Source of the DNA: an uncultured Flavobacteriaceae bacterium
GTDB lineage: Bacteria > Bacteroidota > Bacteroidia > Flavobacteriales > Flavobacteriaceae
Length of the DNA stretch: 64,000 nucleotides
Direction: 5' to 3'
NCBI GenBank assembly: GCA_947500445.1
Contig: CANMSB010000029.1
Coordinates: forward strand, 1-64,000
Shown: positions 44,428 to 54,779 of the stretch, piece by piece
Layout: every line of letters begins with the position of its first letter
Position numbering within the stretch: position 1 is the first letter of the stretch
The notes under the pieces: model-generated
Told to the model about the DNA's origin: nothing
What the model saw: the letters and a program-made list of their open reading frames with translations, nothing else
Databases searched by the model: none
Translations under genes and position numbers: made by a program

Positions 44428-44886
44428 GTGAAAAGTGATGAAATCCATTTTGAACAATCCATTGGCCCTTGGATCGGAAAAACATCCAAGATTATGGATT
44501 ACTATCTCCAAGAGGCAATGGTACGCCATAAGCTCGACCTTACCAAAGAACAGATGATCGTGCTAAAAAAGCTGCATGATAACAATGGCATTACCCAAAA
44601 TGAATTGGCATCCCTTACGTACCGCGACAAGTCTTCCCTTGCCAGACTGCTTACCAAAATGGAGGACAAAGGTTATATCAAGAGGAAACAATCCGAAAAA
44701 GACCGAAGGAGCAACAGCGTTTTTTTAACCCCAAAGGGACGTGACATCTTTAAGAAATCCCGTCCTGTGATACGGGAATTGCTTACCATTATGGAGCAGG
44801 ACATGTCGAAAGAGGAAAAACAAAAGATCATTCAACTGCTCCAAAAAGTACAACAGAATTTCACCCATCAAACCAAAACCCCTTAA
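44428..44886 (+). CDS. MarR family transcriptional regulator
   Basis: 152 aa, starting at GTG 44428, since no in-frame ATG fits near this position. The winged helix is clear: NELASLTYRDKSSLARLLTKMEDKGYIKRKQSEKDRRSNSVFLTPKGRDIF, with the DRR wing at about 90-100 and the recognition helix before it. It is the first gene of the operon for an RND efflux pump (8 bp before the fusion protein). In such operons the MarR protein usually represses the pump and is released by a pump substrate. Dyads overlap its promoter. The inducer is unknown. Confidence 0.92.
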   Translation: MKSDEIHFEQSIGPWIGKTSKIMDYYLQEAMVRHKLDLTKEQMIVLKKLHDNNGITQNELASLTYRDKSSLARLLTKMEDKGYIKRKQSEKDRRSNSVFLTPKGRDIFKKSRPVIRELLTIMEQDMSKEEKQKIIQLLQKVQQNFTHQTKTP

Positions 44887-44894
44887 ACCAGAGC

Positions 44895-46031
44895 ATGAGA
44901 AAAATAATCCTATCGGTGATAGCCATTTTGGTCCTTGTTGGCGGCTATTTCGGCGCTAAAAAAATAATAGCAAGTAAAAAAAGTTTCAAGCCCAGGGCGG
45001 AAAAAGTAGTAAAGACCGTCTTTGCATCAGTGGTAAAAAACGAGACGGTCAAAATTGTGGTTCCCGCCAACGGTAATTTACAAGCAAAGCGAAGGGTAGC
45101 CCTTTTTTCCGAGGTGCAGGGCGTATTCCGGGGAAGCAACAAGCTTTTTAAAACGGGAACGGCCTACAACAGGGGAGAGACCATCATTCGCATTGACGCC
45201 GCCGAGTATACCGCCAACGTGCAATCGGCAAAAAGCAACCTGTACAATCAATTGACTTCCATTATGCCGGACCTGCGTTTGGATTATCCCGATATTTTCC
45301 CAAAGTGGGAGACCTATCTCAATAGCTTCGATCTGAACAAAAGCACTCCCGAACTTCCGGAATTGGTGACCGAAAAAGAAAAGTTCTTTATTACGGGCCG
45401 CGGAATACTTACCAGTTATTATAACGTAAAAAACCTGGAACAACGGCTTTCCAAGTACCGTATTTCCGCGCCTTTTAAAGGTGTGCTTACCGAGGCACTG
45501 GTTACCGAGGGCACCTTGGTACGTTCGGGCCAAAAATTGGGCGAGTTCATCAACACGGACGCCTATGAACTGGAAGTGGCCATTAGCAAAACCTATAGCG
45601 ACCTGCTCACTATTGGAAAACGTGTGGCGCTCAGCAGTTTGGACGATTCCAAAACCTATGAGGGCAAAGTGGTGCGCATCAATGGAAACGTCGATCAGGC
45701 TACCCAAACCATAAAGGCCTTTATAGAGGTAAAGGACAAAAACCTCAAAGAGGGCATGTATCTAGAGGCCCGTTTGGACGCCAAGGAAGAGACAAATGCC
45801 ATTGAAATAAACCGCAACCTATTATTGGAGAGCAATCAGATTTTTGTGGTGCGCGATTCCATCTTGGACCTCATCGATGTGCGACCCGTGTATTTTAGCG
45901 ATAAGAAAGTAGTGGTCAAAAACGTTCCCGACGGCACCACCATCATGGCAAAACCGCTTATCGGTGCATATACCGGTATGGCCGTAAAAGTCTTTAAAGA
46001 AAAAGCCGTCACCGATAGCCAAGGATCATGA
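44895..46031 (+). CDS. RND efflux membrane fusion protein (HlyD/AcrA-like)
   Basis: 378 aa. A hydrophobic anchor (IILSVIAILVLVGGYFGAKKI) is followed by a periplasmic adaptor body with lipoyl/barrel-sandwich strands (PFKGVLTEALVTEGTLVRSGQKLGEF) and a beta-barrel part (RVALSSLDDSKTYEGKVVRINGNVDQATQTIKAFIEV). It links the inner-membrane pump with the outer-membrane channel. The gene overlaps the permease gene by ATGA (46028-46031), so the two are translated together. A classical lipid-attachment cysteine is absent, so the helix is probably the membrane anchor. Confidence 0.92.
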   Translation: MRKIILSVIAILVLVGGYFGAKKIIASKKSFKPRAEKVVKTVFASVVKNETVKIVVPANGNLQAKRRVALFSEVQGVFRGSNKLFKTGTAYNRGETIIRIDAAEYTANVQSAKSNLYNQLTSIMPDLRLDYPDIFPKWETYLNSFDLNKSTPELPELVTEKEKFFITGRGILTSYYNVKNLEQRLSKYRISAPFKGVLTEALVTEGTLVRSGQKLGEFINTDAYELEVAISKTYSDLLTIGKRVALSSLDDSKTYEGKVVRINGNVDQATQTIKAFIEVKDKNLKEGMYLEARLDAKEETNAIEINRNLLLESNQIFVVRDSILDLIDVRPVYFSDKKVVVKNVPDGTTIMAKPLIGAYTGMAVKVFKEKAVTDSQGS

Positions 46032-49000
46032 GAAAACTAATTTCCTATTTTATAAAATACCATGTAGCGGTCGATGTGATCGTTATCTCCTTTCTTATTT
46101 TTGGTACTGTAGGGGCGTTATCGCTCAAATCCTCTTTTTTTCCGCTTACCGAATCGAAGAATATTTTGATTACGGTCACCTATCCCGGGGCATCTCCCTT
46201 GGAAATCGAAGAAGGTATCGTTCTTAAAATAGAGGACAATTTAAAAGGATTGGAAGGCGTAGATCGGGTTACGGCCACCTCCCGTGAAAATAGCGGAAGT
46301 ATTAATGTTGAGATCGAAAAAGGGCGCGATATCGATTTCATGTTGCTCGAAGTAAAGAACGCGGTGGATCGGGTACCGACCTTTCCCGGCGGCATGGAAC
46401 CCTTGATCGTTTCAAAACTGGAAGCCGTACGGCCTACCATCAGTTTTGCCGTAAGCGGTGAGAACATTCCCTTGGCCACCCTAAAACAAATTGGACGGCA
46501 AATAGAGAACGACATTCGGGCCATCGACGGTATTTCGCAAATAGCGATCAGTGGATATCCAGAAGAGGAAATTGAAATTGCGGTGGACGAAAACGATCTG
46601 TTGGCCTACAATATTTCCTTTAACGAAGTGGCCACGGCGGTCGGAAACGCCAATATACTTGTTACCGGCGGTAATATAAAGACCGATGCGGAGGAATACC
46701 TTATCCGCGCCAATAACCGATCTTATTATGGGGATGAACTTTCCAACATCGTAGTACGGGCCGATCCCTCGGGAAGAACGGTCCGTTTAAAGGATGTCGC
46801 CCGCATTCGGGACCGTTTTTCGGAAACGCCGAACGCCACTTATTTTAACGGGAACCTTTCGGTAAACGCCACCATAACCAGCACCAATACCGAAGATCTT
46901 ATCGACTCTGCCGAAAAGGTAAAGGCCTATGTTGACGAGTTCAACCAAAAATACGACAATGTACAACTGAACGTTGTGCGCGACCTATCGACCACGCTCA
47001 CCCAGCGAACGGCCTTACTCACGGAAAATGCGCTTGTGGGAATGTTGTTGGTCCTTATTTTTCTATCGCTGTTCCTGAACATCAGATTGGCTTTTTGGGT
47101 CGCTTTTGGTCTTCCAATAGCCTTTTTGGGAATGTTCGTTTTTGCCGGATTTTTCAACGTCACCATAAATGTGCTTTCCCTCTTCGGGATGATCATCGTT
47201 ATCGGTATTTTGGTAGATGACGGTATTGTGATCGCAGAAAATATTTACCAACATTCCGAAATGGGAAAATCTCCGATACGGGCCGCTATTGACGGTACCA
47301 TGGAAGTTATACCGCCTATCGTTTCGGCGATCATAACGACGCTTTTGGCGTTTTCCATTTTTTTGTTCCTCGACGGTAGGATCGGTGATTTTTTTGGAGA
47401 GGTATCGGTCATCGTTATTTTGACCCTAGTAGTCTCCCTGGTGGAGGCCTTGATCATTTTACCGGCACACCTAGCCCATTCCAAAGCATTGAAAACGCAA
47501 GAGGAACCCAAATCCAGAATTGCTAGGGCCTTTGCCAAACTACGCGTCATCAACCGCTCCGGCGATCGTTTTATGGGTTGGATGCGCGACCGTATATACA
47601 GCCCCGTACTCAAGTTTGCCCTACAGTACAAACTGCTGATGTTCGCCCTGTTCGCTGCGGCCCTGATGTTGACTTTCGGCTCCATCGGTGGCGGGATCAT
47701 CCGTACCGCTTTTTTTCCGAGAATCGCCAGTGATCGCGTTCAAGTTGAGCTTTTAATGCCAAACGGCACAAACGAAAAAGTGACCGATTCCATCATTAGC
47801 CTGATCGAGGAAAAATCGGAGATCGTTAACCAAGAGCTTACCAAAAAGTACCTTAAAGGTACCGGCAAGGTGCTTTTTGAAAATGTTATCCGTACGGTAG
47901 GTCCGGGATCTTCCGCGGCCACACTGACCATTAACCTGTTGCCCGGGGAAGAACGGCCTGATGCCATACGTTCCGATCTGGTAACCAATAGATTGCGAGA
48001 ACTTATGGGGCCTGTAGTGGGCGTAGAGAGCTTGATTTATGGTTCTGGCGGTAATTTCGGTGGCGATCCGGTATCGGTATCCCTGCTGGGAAACAACATT
48101 AATGAGCTAAAAGCCGCAAAAAAGGAATTAAAGGATGCGCTGCTGAACAATGCCGCTTTAAAGGATATTGCCGATAACGACCCTGCCGGCATCAAGGAAA
48201 TACGCCTAGTCCTAAAAGAGAACGCATACCTATTGGGGCTGGATCTGCGAACCATTATGAGCCAGGTAAGGGCAGGCTTTTTTGGGGCACAGGCCCAGCG
48301 GTTTCAACGGGGCCAGGACGAAATCAGGGTGTGGGTCCGTTACGACAGGGAAAACCGTTCTTCCATTACCGATTTGGACGAGATGCGTATCGTTACCCCG
48401 ACCGGGAGCCGAGTCCCCTTAAAGGAAATTGCCGAATATTCGATAGAACGGGGCGATGTGGCCATCAACCGTTTGGAGGGGCAACGGGAGATACAGATTT
48501 CGGCGGACCTAAAGGATATAAAGGCTACCAGCCCGGTAGATGTCATGAACGAAATAAAAACGGAGATCATGCCGGAAATACAGTCACGATATCCTACCGT
48601 AACCGCCTCGTACGAAGGGCAAAACCGTGAACGCAACAAACTCTTCGATTCTTTAAATTTCGTGGGGCTCTCCGTTTTGGCCTTGATCTATATCACGATT
48701 GCCTTTACCTTTAGAAGTTTTAGCCAACCTTTTTTACTTTTATTACTGGTACCCTTTAGCCTTACCGCTGTGGCCTGGGGCCATTGGATACATGATTTCC
48801 CTATAAATATTCTATCCATGTTGGGTATTATCGCCTTGATCGGAATTATGGTAAACGATGGGCTGGTGTTGATCGGTAAGTTCAACGGCAACCTAAGGGA
48901 GGGAATGACCTTCGACGATGCTATTTTTGAGGCGGGCCGCTCCCGGTTCAGGGCTATTTTCCTTACCTCCATTACCACTATTGCCGGGTTGGCTCCCCTT

Positions 49001-49339
49001 ATGCTAGAGACCAGCAGACAGGCACAGTTTCTGATTCCTATGGCCATTTCCATAGCGTACGGTATCGGTTTCGCTACCTTGTTGACCCTTATCATGCTTC
49101 CGCTGTTCCTATCCTTTAGCAACTATCTAAAAGTAAACGTAAAGTGGTTGAAGACCGGGAAATCGATTTCAAAGGAAGAGGTAGAGCGCGCCATAAAGGA
49201 ACAAAAAGAGGAAGCCTCCATGCTAATGCAGCCCGACATTGACGAACCGATAACAACAAAACTTTTGGAATCGGACCTTGAAGAAACCAACAAAAAGTAC
49301 CGTTCGATCCCCTCGGAAACTCCTACAGCCAATTCCTAA
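46028..49339 (+). CDS. RND family efflux pump permease (AcrB/HAE1-like)
   Basis: 1103 aa. Twelve transmembrane helices are arranged as in the HAE1 family, with two large periplasmic loops (about 35-330 and 560-870). Helix 4 has the proton-relay pair in IGILVDDGIVIAEN (about residues 395-397), matching the AcrB Asp-Asp pair. Other pieces are SISFAVSGENIPLATLKQ, PFGLPIAFLGMFVFAG-like helix sequence and IALIGIMVNDGLVLIGKFN near the C-terminus. It pumps a small hydrophobic molecule using the proton gradient. The C-terminal 60 residues are charged and probably cytoplasmic. It lies between the fusion protein and the outer-membrane channel. The substrate is not known. Confidence 0.96.
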   Translation: MRKLISYFIKYHVAVDVIVISFLIFGTVGALSLKSSFFPLTESKNILITVTYPGASPLEIEEGIVLKIEDNLKGLEGVDRVTATSRENSGSINVEIEKGRDIDFMLLEVKNAVDRVPTFPGGMEPLIVSKLEAVRPTISFAVSGENIPLATLKQIGRQIENDIRAIDGISQIAISGYPEEEIEIAVDENDLLAYNISFNEVATAVGNANILVTGGNIKTDAEEYLIRANNRSYYGDELSNIVVRADPSGRTVRLKDVARIRDRFSETPNATYFNGNLSVNATITSTNTEDLIDSAEKVKAYVDEFNQKYDNVQLNVVRDLSTTLTQRTALLTENALVGMLLVLIFLSLFLNIRLAFWVAFGLPIAFLGMFVFAGFFNVTINVLSLFGMIIVIGILVDDGIVIAENIYQHSEMGKSPIRAAIDGTMEVIPPIVSAIITTLLAFSIFLFLDGRIGDFFGEVSVIVILTLVVSLVEALIILPAHLAHSKALKTQEEPKSRIARAFAKLRVINRSGDRFMGWMRDRIYSPVLKFALQYKLLMFALFAAALMLTFGSIGGGIIRTAFFPRIASDRVQVELLMPNGTNEKVTDSIISLIEEKSEIVNQELTKKYLKGTGKVLFENVIRTVGPGSSAATLTINLLPGEERPDAIRSDLVTNRLRELMGPVVGVESLIYGSGGNFGGDPVSVSLLGNNINELKAAKKELKDALLNNAALKDIADNDPAGIKEIRLVLKENAYLLGLDLRTIMSQVRAGFFGAQAQRFQRGQDEIRVWVRYDRENRSSITDLDEMRIVTPTGSRVPLKEIAEYSIERGDVAINRLEGQREIQISADLKDIKATSPVDVMNEIKTEIMPEIQSRYPTVTASYEGQNRERNKLFDSLNFVGLSVLALIYITIAFTFRSFSQPFLLLLLVPFSLTAVAWGHWIHDFPINILSMLGIIALIGIMVNDGLVLIGKFNGNLREGMTFDDAIFEAGRSRFRAIFLTSITTIAGLAPLMLETSRQAQFLIPMAISIAYGIGFATLLTLIMLPLFLSFSNYLKVNVKWLKTGKSISKEEVERAIKEQKEEASMLMQPDIDEPITTKLLESDLEETNKKYRSIPSETPTANS

Positions 49340-49343
49340 GAAC

Positions 49344-50735
49344 ATGAACAAATTTTTTACGACTACTGTTTTTCTGACCTTACTGGCCACAAACTTGGTA
49401 CGTTCCCAAGAACCCTTGCTTACCAAGCAGGAGGCGGTATCGTTGGCCCTGGAAAATAATTTTGGCATTAAAGTGGCCAAAAACCAGGTAGCGATCGCTG
49501 ACAATAATTCGGGAATATTGAACTCGGGCTACCTACCGATACTGACCGCGAACGCGGGCGCCGACTACAATCGCGACGATTCGACCATCGAATTTCCGGG
49601 ACAGTTTCTTCAGGACAGTCTTGGGCTACCCTTGTTAGACCCTACATCGGGAAATCCCGTTTCACGCCCCGATATTGAACTTGATAAGGCCGAAGCGCAA
49701 CGCTATAACGGTGGCCTTACCGCCAACTACACGCTATTCGACGGCCTCGGGCGCCTATACAACTATAAACGACTAAAGGAGCAGTACCAACTTAGCGAGT
49801 TACAGGCCCGCGAAACCATTGAAAATACCATGCTCCAATTGTTCAGCATCTATTTTGAAGTGGCCCGACTTACCGAGAACGAGAATGTGTTGCAACAAGC
49901 ATTGGAAATATCCACCCAACGTATTACACGGGCGGAATATGCGTTCGAATATGGTCAGAATACGAAATTGGACATCCTCAATGCACAGGTGGACGTTACC
50001 AACGATAGCATCAACCTCCTAAATACACGTCAACAATTGGCCAATGTAAAACGGGATCTTAATGTGGTGCTCAGTCAAAATTTAAATGAAACGTTCGCCG
50101 TGGATACCTTGGTGCAGTTCACCCCAAAATTACAGTTGGAGACGTTTGTATCCCAAGCGGTCCTGAACAATGTGGCCGTATTGCAGACCGAAAAAAACCT
50201 AAATATCACCGCCTATGACATTAAGGTGAACCAGTCGGGTTATTTACCGACCATCGGCCTCAACGGCTCTTACGGGTGGAACTTGAACCAAAGTGCCGCT
50301 TCAGCCTTTTTTCCCGGTACCAATAATGAAACCTGGAATTTTGGCCTCGGTGCCAGTTTAACCTGGAACCTTTTCGACGGTGGGGGCACCATGGTGCGGG
50401 TCAAGAATGCAAAAATTGCCTATGAGAATCAAGAACTGTTAAAACAACAGGTGCTTTTGGAAGTGGAACGCGATATCCAAAACGCCATGGCCATATACGA
50501 GAACAGATTGACCATCTTTGAAATACAGGAACAAAACGTACGGACCAATCAGAACAATTTTATTCGTTCAAAGGAACAGTTTCAATTGGGAAGGATCACT
50601 TCCATCGAATTTAGACAGGCACAGATCAACCTATTGAACGCGCAGACCAATAAAAATTTGGCCAAATACGATGCGAAACTGGCCGAAATACAGCTACTAC
50701 AGCTTACCGGGCAACTATTGAACGTTACCCTTTGA
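49344..50735 (+). CDS. TolC family outer-membrane efflux channel
   Basis: 463 aa from the ATG at 49344, chosen because it gives a signal peptide (NKFFTTTVFLTLLATNLVRSQ) and starts 4 bp after the permease stop. A start at 49278 would overlap the permease gene and lacks a signal. The TolC repeat architecture is visible: LTKQEAVSLALENNFGIKVAKNQ near the N-terminus and a second half beginning LETFVSQAVLNNVAVLQTEKNL, with long coiled-coil helices and AATLTWNLFDGGGT-type strands. It forms the trimeric exit duct for the pump encoded upstream. Confidence 0.95.
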   Translation: MNKFFTTTVFLTLLATNLVRSQEPLLTKQEAVSLALENNFGIKVAKNQVAIADNNSGILNSGYLPILTANAGADYNRDDSTIEFPGQFLQDSLGLPLLDPTSGNPVSRPDIELDKAEAQRYNGGLTANYTLFDGLGRLYNYKRLKEQYQLSELQARETIENTMLQLFSIYFEVARLTENENVLQQALEISTQRITRAEYAFEYGQNTKLDILNAQVDVTNDSINLLNTRQQLANVKRDLNVVLSQNLNETFAVDTLVQFTPKLQLETFVSQAVLNNVAVLQTEKNLNITAYDIKVNQSGYLPTIGLNGSYGWNLNQSAASAFFPGTNNETWNFGLGASLTWNLFDGGGTMVRVKNAKIAYENQELLKQQVLLEVERDIQNAMAIYENRLTIFEIQEQNVRTNQNNFIRSKEQFQLGRITSIEFRQAQINLLNAQTNKNLAKYDAKLAEIQLLQLTGQLLNVTL

Positions 50736-50788
50736 CCAATTCATATGAACAACGATTTCACTTTGACACCTAATCCATTTTTGCGATA

Positions 50789-50971
50789 ATGTTCGAACAC
50801 TTCTTCCAATGCCCGTACTGTTGGGAAGAAATTTCCATGTTATTGGACCCCTCGGTGGGCAGGCAAACCTATGTTGAAGACTGCGAGGTCTGCTGTAATC
50901 CCATTGAACTCACCCCGGAATTCGAAGCGAACGAATTGATCGGTTTTGGGGCACGGGACATTGAACAATAG
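50789..50971 (+). CDS. CPXCG motif-containing cysteine-rich small protein
   Basis: 60 aa with two Cys pairs: CPYC at residues 8-11 and CEVCC at about 32-36. This fits the Cys_rich_CPXG family of very small zinc-ribbon-like proteins. The rest is acidic (EEISMLLDP, ELTPEFEANELIG). No function is established for the family. Two four-Cys clusters probably bind one zinc ion. It follows the TolC gene after 53 bp and may be expressed from the same transcript. A weak GGGC/GCCC hairpin follows the stop. Confidence 0.85.
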   Translation: MFEHFFQCPYCWEEISMLLDPSVGRQTYVEDCEVCCNPIELTPEFEANELIGFGARDIEQ

Positions 50972-51264
50972 GGCAATCGCCCCAAGGCTCCTCTTTTTCG
51001 CCGACAACTCCCATACCAAGTAAAAACTGTTGTTTTTCTACCGATGAATAATAAGGGTAACCCGTAGGTTTAATACCATTTTTGCTTAGGCGGAAAAGAA
51101 AATTTAAGCATAGCATTGGCTACGGTTATATTTTATTTTGAAGTATACACGGGAAAGACCCATTTTTTAAAGGGTAAATTAACATCAGCAATGGTACAAC
51201 ATGCCCAATCAACGTGTAAATCAGCATCTTTCCGCATTTTAGATACGAAGTCCTCTTAAATTTC

Positions 51265-51278
51265 GTTAATCGATTAAC
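51265..51278. promoter_or_regulatory. Palindrome GTTAATCGATTAAC upstream of surface-protein gene
   Basis: A perfect 14-bp palindrome 25 bp before the GTG of the gliding-motility-type protein gene. It is probably an operator or part of a leader. The remaining 50972-51264 shows no gene. Confidence 0.4.
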
Positions 51279-51302
51279 CCTTTTTAACTTAAACACGATT
51301 TT

Positions 51303-54300
51303 GTGAGAATTCCATTCCCCCTAATTTTACTCTGCTTAAGCTCCAGTGTACTATTTGGTCAACGCAACACCGATGGTGACGGTATTATCGACCGTGATGA
51401 CCTAGATGATGATAATGACGGTATATCGGATTACTACGAATCGCAAAACTACAATGCCCTGTTCGGGTGGTTCTTTAATACCCCTCAAGGGACCCTATCC
51501 ATGGACTATGTGGACGCCAATGTTGCGGACACCGACTATTCCGGGACCGATTTTAGCGTTAGGGATGCCGTTTTTTCCACTACTGGGAACGTTTTTATCA
51601 GCGGTATTTCGGCAACCACTACCAACGGAAATATTGCTATTGGCAGCATGACTTCCAATACCTTGGCAGATGCGATGGCCAACAATGATTTTGTGGAGAT
51701 GTCCTTTACCTTGGGACCTGACATTTCCTATGCGGAACTGTGGGATATTGAATCGGGCTGGTTAACCCCTTCCCGTGGCGATTCATTTTCCAGTAGTACG
51801 TTTTTTGCTGTAGATAGCGGTCCGATGACCCAAATTTCCTCGGACGTTTTTCATACCGATGACGGCAGTTCCTATGCCAAATTTGACCTAATGGACATTC
51901 CGTTCATTACCTTATACCCTAACACGACCTATACCTTCAGGATCTATATGTATGGACAGCTGGACGACGATGCCGATGACTTCTCGACCATCGACGATCT
52001 CCGATTTTTTGTACGCACCTCCCTAAATACGGATACGGACGGTGATGGCGTATTCAACCATTTAGATCTGGACTCGGACAACGATGGTATTTTTGACGCC
52101 GAAGAAGCAGGACATGGGGCAGTAGCGAACAATGGAATCGTCACCACAAGCGTCGGTTCGGATGGTATACCGGACGTTGTCCAGAACGATCCAGACGACC
52201 GAAGGATAAACTACCTGCCCAATGAACTGGCGAATGACGCAGATGCGCTTCCCAATTTCCTTGACCTGGATAGCGACGGTGATGGCATACCCGATAACGT
52301 TGAGGCACAAAGTACCTTAGGGTACAATGCCCCCAATCCCGACACCCCGGCGAACTATAGCGCCAATGACGGTGTAAACAGTGCGTACCTCAGCGGTCTA
52401 CTTCCAGAAAACACGGATGCAGCCGATCTGCCCGATTATTTGGACAGCGATTCCGACAACGATGGAAGCAACGATACCTTTGAAGCGGGATTGCTCTTAA
52501 GGGGCACTGACGCCGACAATGACGGCCTAGACAATGAAACGGACGCTACGGTAAACTATGATGTTCCGGGAGGAAACATCCAAAGCCCGGTATCCGGAAC
52601 ACGTTTACTACCCGACCTCGATAACGATGCCCTTACCACCGGCGATGTCGATTTTAGGGACGCCAGTGATGATCGGCCCGATAACGATGGCGATACGGTG
52701 GTAAACGATCTCGACTATGATGATGACAACGACGGTATTTTAGACTTTGATGAATCGGAGCGAAACCTGAACGGGCGTTTTGGATGGACGTTCTCCAACC
52801 CGTCCGGAACCCTAGGAATGGATCATGAAGACGATGATGTTACCGATACGGACAACACTGGTACCGGTATTCAAATATCCGATTGGGTACTGAGCGCAGC
52901 GGAGGACATCACCCTCAATGGGTTGACCGCGACCGGCACGGCAAATGGACTCAACATCAGCAACATCAGCTCCCCTACCCTTGCCGATGCCATAGCAAAC
53001 GACCATTTTCTCGAAATTACCTTTCGGACCGAAAACACCGTTTCCTTCATGGAATTGGTGAACGTGACCTCGGTCTTGGAAAATCCGGCCCAAGGAGATT
53101 CTTTTCTTAGCACTACTTTTTATGCAAGGGAAACGGCGGCAATGGTACAACTCGCTTCAGATGTATCCCATACCGATACCGGAACCGCATCTGCCTCTTA
53201 CGAGTTGATGGACACTGATCCGCTGCCGTTGGCAAGCAACACCAACTACACCTTTAGGATATATGTATATGGAAGTACGGACGATAGCCCGGATAACTTT
53301 TCCAGACTGGATGACCTGTTTTTTGATATACGGGCGAGTAGTATTGAAAATGTTGACGGCGATACCCTTCCCAACCATTTGGACGGGGATAGTGATGGGG
53401 ACGGTTGCGGCGATGCCGACGAAGGTTACGCGGACGCACAGGCCGATGTCGACAACAATGGAAGGTATGGAAGCGGATCGCCTGCAACCAACGCCGATGG
53501 AACCGTTATAGCGGCATCCTACCAAAACCCGGCAGATGTGGATAGGAACGACATACCGGAATTTTTGGAACTACAAAACCCTCCTACCATTGCCATGCAA
53601 CCAACGGACATTCAAATTTGCCCCGAGAGCGCAGCGGTCTTTACGGTAAGTACGGAAAATTCGGATACCTATCAATGGCAAACTTTTGACGGAACGGTAT
53701 GGACAGACCTTTCCAACAATGCCCTATACGATGGGGTCGACACCGAAACGCTTTCCGTAAACGGGGCGACCAACACCGAAAACGGAACACGGTACCGCGT
53801 TTTGGCACGTAATGCCACATACGTCTGCCAATCGGTAATTAGCGATGAAGTGGTGCTAAACGTACAAGAGGTACCACGTATGGAAATTGAAAGCGCAAGT
53901 GCGTTGGAAGGAGACACCATTGCTTTTCCGATCACCCTTAGCAACAGTGTTTGTGAAAACATAGACATTTCGATAACGCTAGGTCTGCAAAACGGAACTG
54001 CCGATGCGGAAGACTATCAAAATACCGAAATCCAATTTACCATTCCGGCCGGTGAGACCAATATGACCATCCTGGTACCGACTTTTCCGGATAGCATACT
54101 CGAACCGGACGAGACCTTTACGATAGCCATCACCGAAACCACGGCGGAGCAACTCAATATTATACAGGATACAGCCACGGGCACCATACTGAATGATGAC
54201 CAACGACCACCGAACGATGGTCTGGAAGTGTTCAATTTGATATCACCGAACGACGACGGACTAAATGATGTTCTCTTTATAGCGGGGCTTGAAAATTTCC

Positions 54301-54518
54301 CTACCAATACCGTTTCCATTTATAACCGTTGGGGCGTTTTGGTTTACAATGCCAATGGCTATGACTCCGATACGGTCGCATTCAGAGGTATTTCCCAGGG
54401 AAGGGCAACGGTATCCGAGGAAGAAAAGCTCCCGGTAGGCACCTATTACTACATTTTAACCTATGAAAGAGACGATGGTACGAAGGGAGAATTGACCGGT
54501 TTCGTTTACATCAACTGA
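51303..54518 (+). CDS. Gliding-motility C-terminal-domain surface protein with thrombospondin-3 and Calx-beta repeats
   Basis: 1071 aa, GTG start. A signal peptide ([18 protein letters not shown]) is followed by many aspartate-rich thrombospondin type 3 calcium motifs ([52 protein letters not shown]). Two homologous modules of about 200 aa (starting with [14 protein letters not shown] and [14 protein letters not shown]) are internal duplicates. Then come an Ig-like region ([16 protein letters not shown]), a Calx-beta domain (about 855-970), and a C-terminal gliding-motility-type sorting domain ([22 protein letters not shown] ... [13 protein letters not shown]). The protein is exported through T9SS and is probably a long calcium-stabilised adhesin. 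A strong GTG start and no nearby ATG support the chosen start. Confidence 0.9.
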   Translation: MRIPFPLILLCLSSSVLFGQRNTDGDGIIDRDDLDDDNDGISDYYESQNYNALFGWFFNTPQGTLSMDYVDANVADTDYSGTDFSVRDAVFSTTGNVFISGISATTTNGNIAIGSMTSNTLADAMANNDFVEMSFTLGPDISYAELWDIESGWLTPSRGDSFSSSTFFAVDSGPMTQISSDVFHTDDGSSYAKFDLMDIPFITLYPNTTYTFRIYMYGQLDDDADDFSTIDDLRFFVRTSLNTDTDGDGVFNHLDLDSDNDGIFDAEEAGHGAVANNGIVTTSVGSDGIPDVVQNDPDDRRINYLPNELANDADALPNFLDLDSDGDGIPDNVEAQSTLGYNAPNPDTPANYSANDGVNSAYLSGLLPENTDAADLPDYLDSDSDNDGSNDTFEAGLLLRGTDADNDGLDNETDATVNYDVPGGNIQSPVSGTRLLPDLDNDALTTGDVDFRDASDDRPDNDGDTVVNDLDYDDDNDGILDFDESERNLNGRFGWTFSNPSGTLGMDHEDDDVTDTDNTGTGIQISDWVLSAAEDITLNGLTATGTANGLNISNISSPTLADAIANDHFLEITFRTENTVSFMELVNVTSVLENPAQGDSFLSTTFYARETAAMVQLASDVSHTDTGTASASYELMDTDPLPLASNTNYTFRIYVYGSTDDSPDNFSRLDDLFFDIRASSIENVDGDTLPNHLDGDSDGDGCGDADEGYADAQADVDNNGRYGSGSPATNADGTVIAASYQNPADVDRNDIPEFLELQNPPTIAMQPTDIQICPESAAVFTVSTENSDTYQWQTFDGTVWTDLSNNALYDGVDTETLSVNGATNTENGTRYRVLARNATYVCQSVISDEVVLNVQEVPRMEIESASALEGDTIAFPITLSNSVCENIDISITLGLQNGTADAEDYQNTEIQFTIPAGETNMTILVPTFPDSILEPDETFTIAITETTAEQLNIIQDTATGTILNDDQRPPNDGLEVFNLISPNDDGLNDVLFIAGLENFPTNTVSIYNRWGVLVYNANGYDSDTVAFRGISQGRATVSEEEKLPVGTYYYILTYERDDGTKGELTGFVYIN

Positions 54519-54779
54519 GTCGGAAACCCAGCAAGGCCTTTTTCGCGGGAAGAATAAAAAAATTGCTTTTGGCCAACATAAGCAAAGCTACGCCGCGGTA
54601 CGTTCGGAGCGGCGGGGCAACGACCCACCATTATCTTACAGATCGGTATTAAAAATTACCGATTCCAGTATCCATGATTGCTCCTATTCGATGTACTTTG
54701 TAAGAAGACCCGTTCGGAAAAGTGCTACATGGTCCAATGGGCGTGAATTACCCGTATATCATAGTGTCACCCCCAAATA

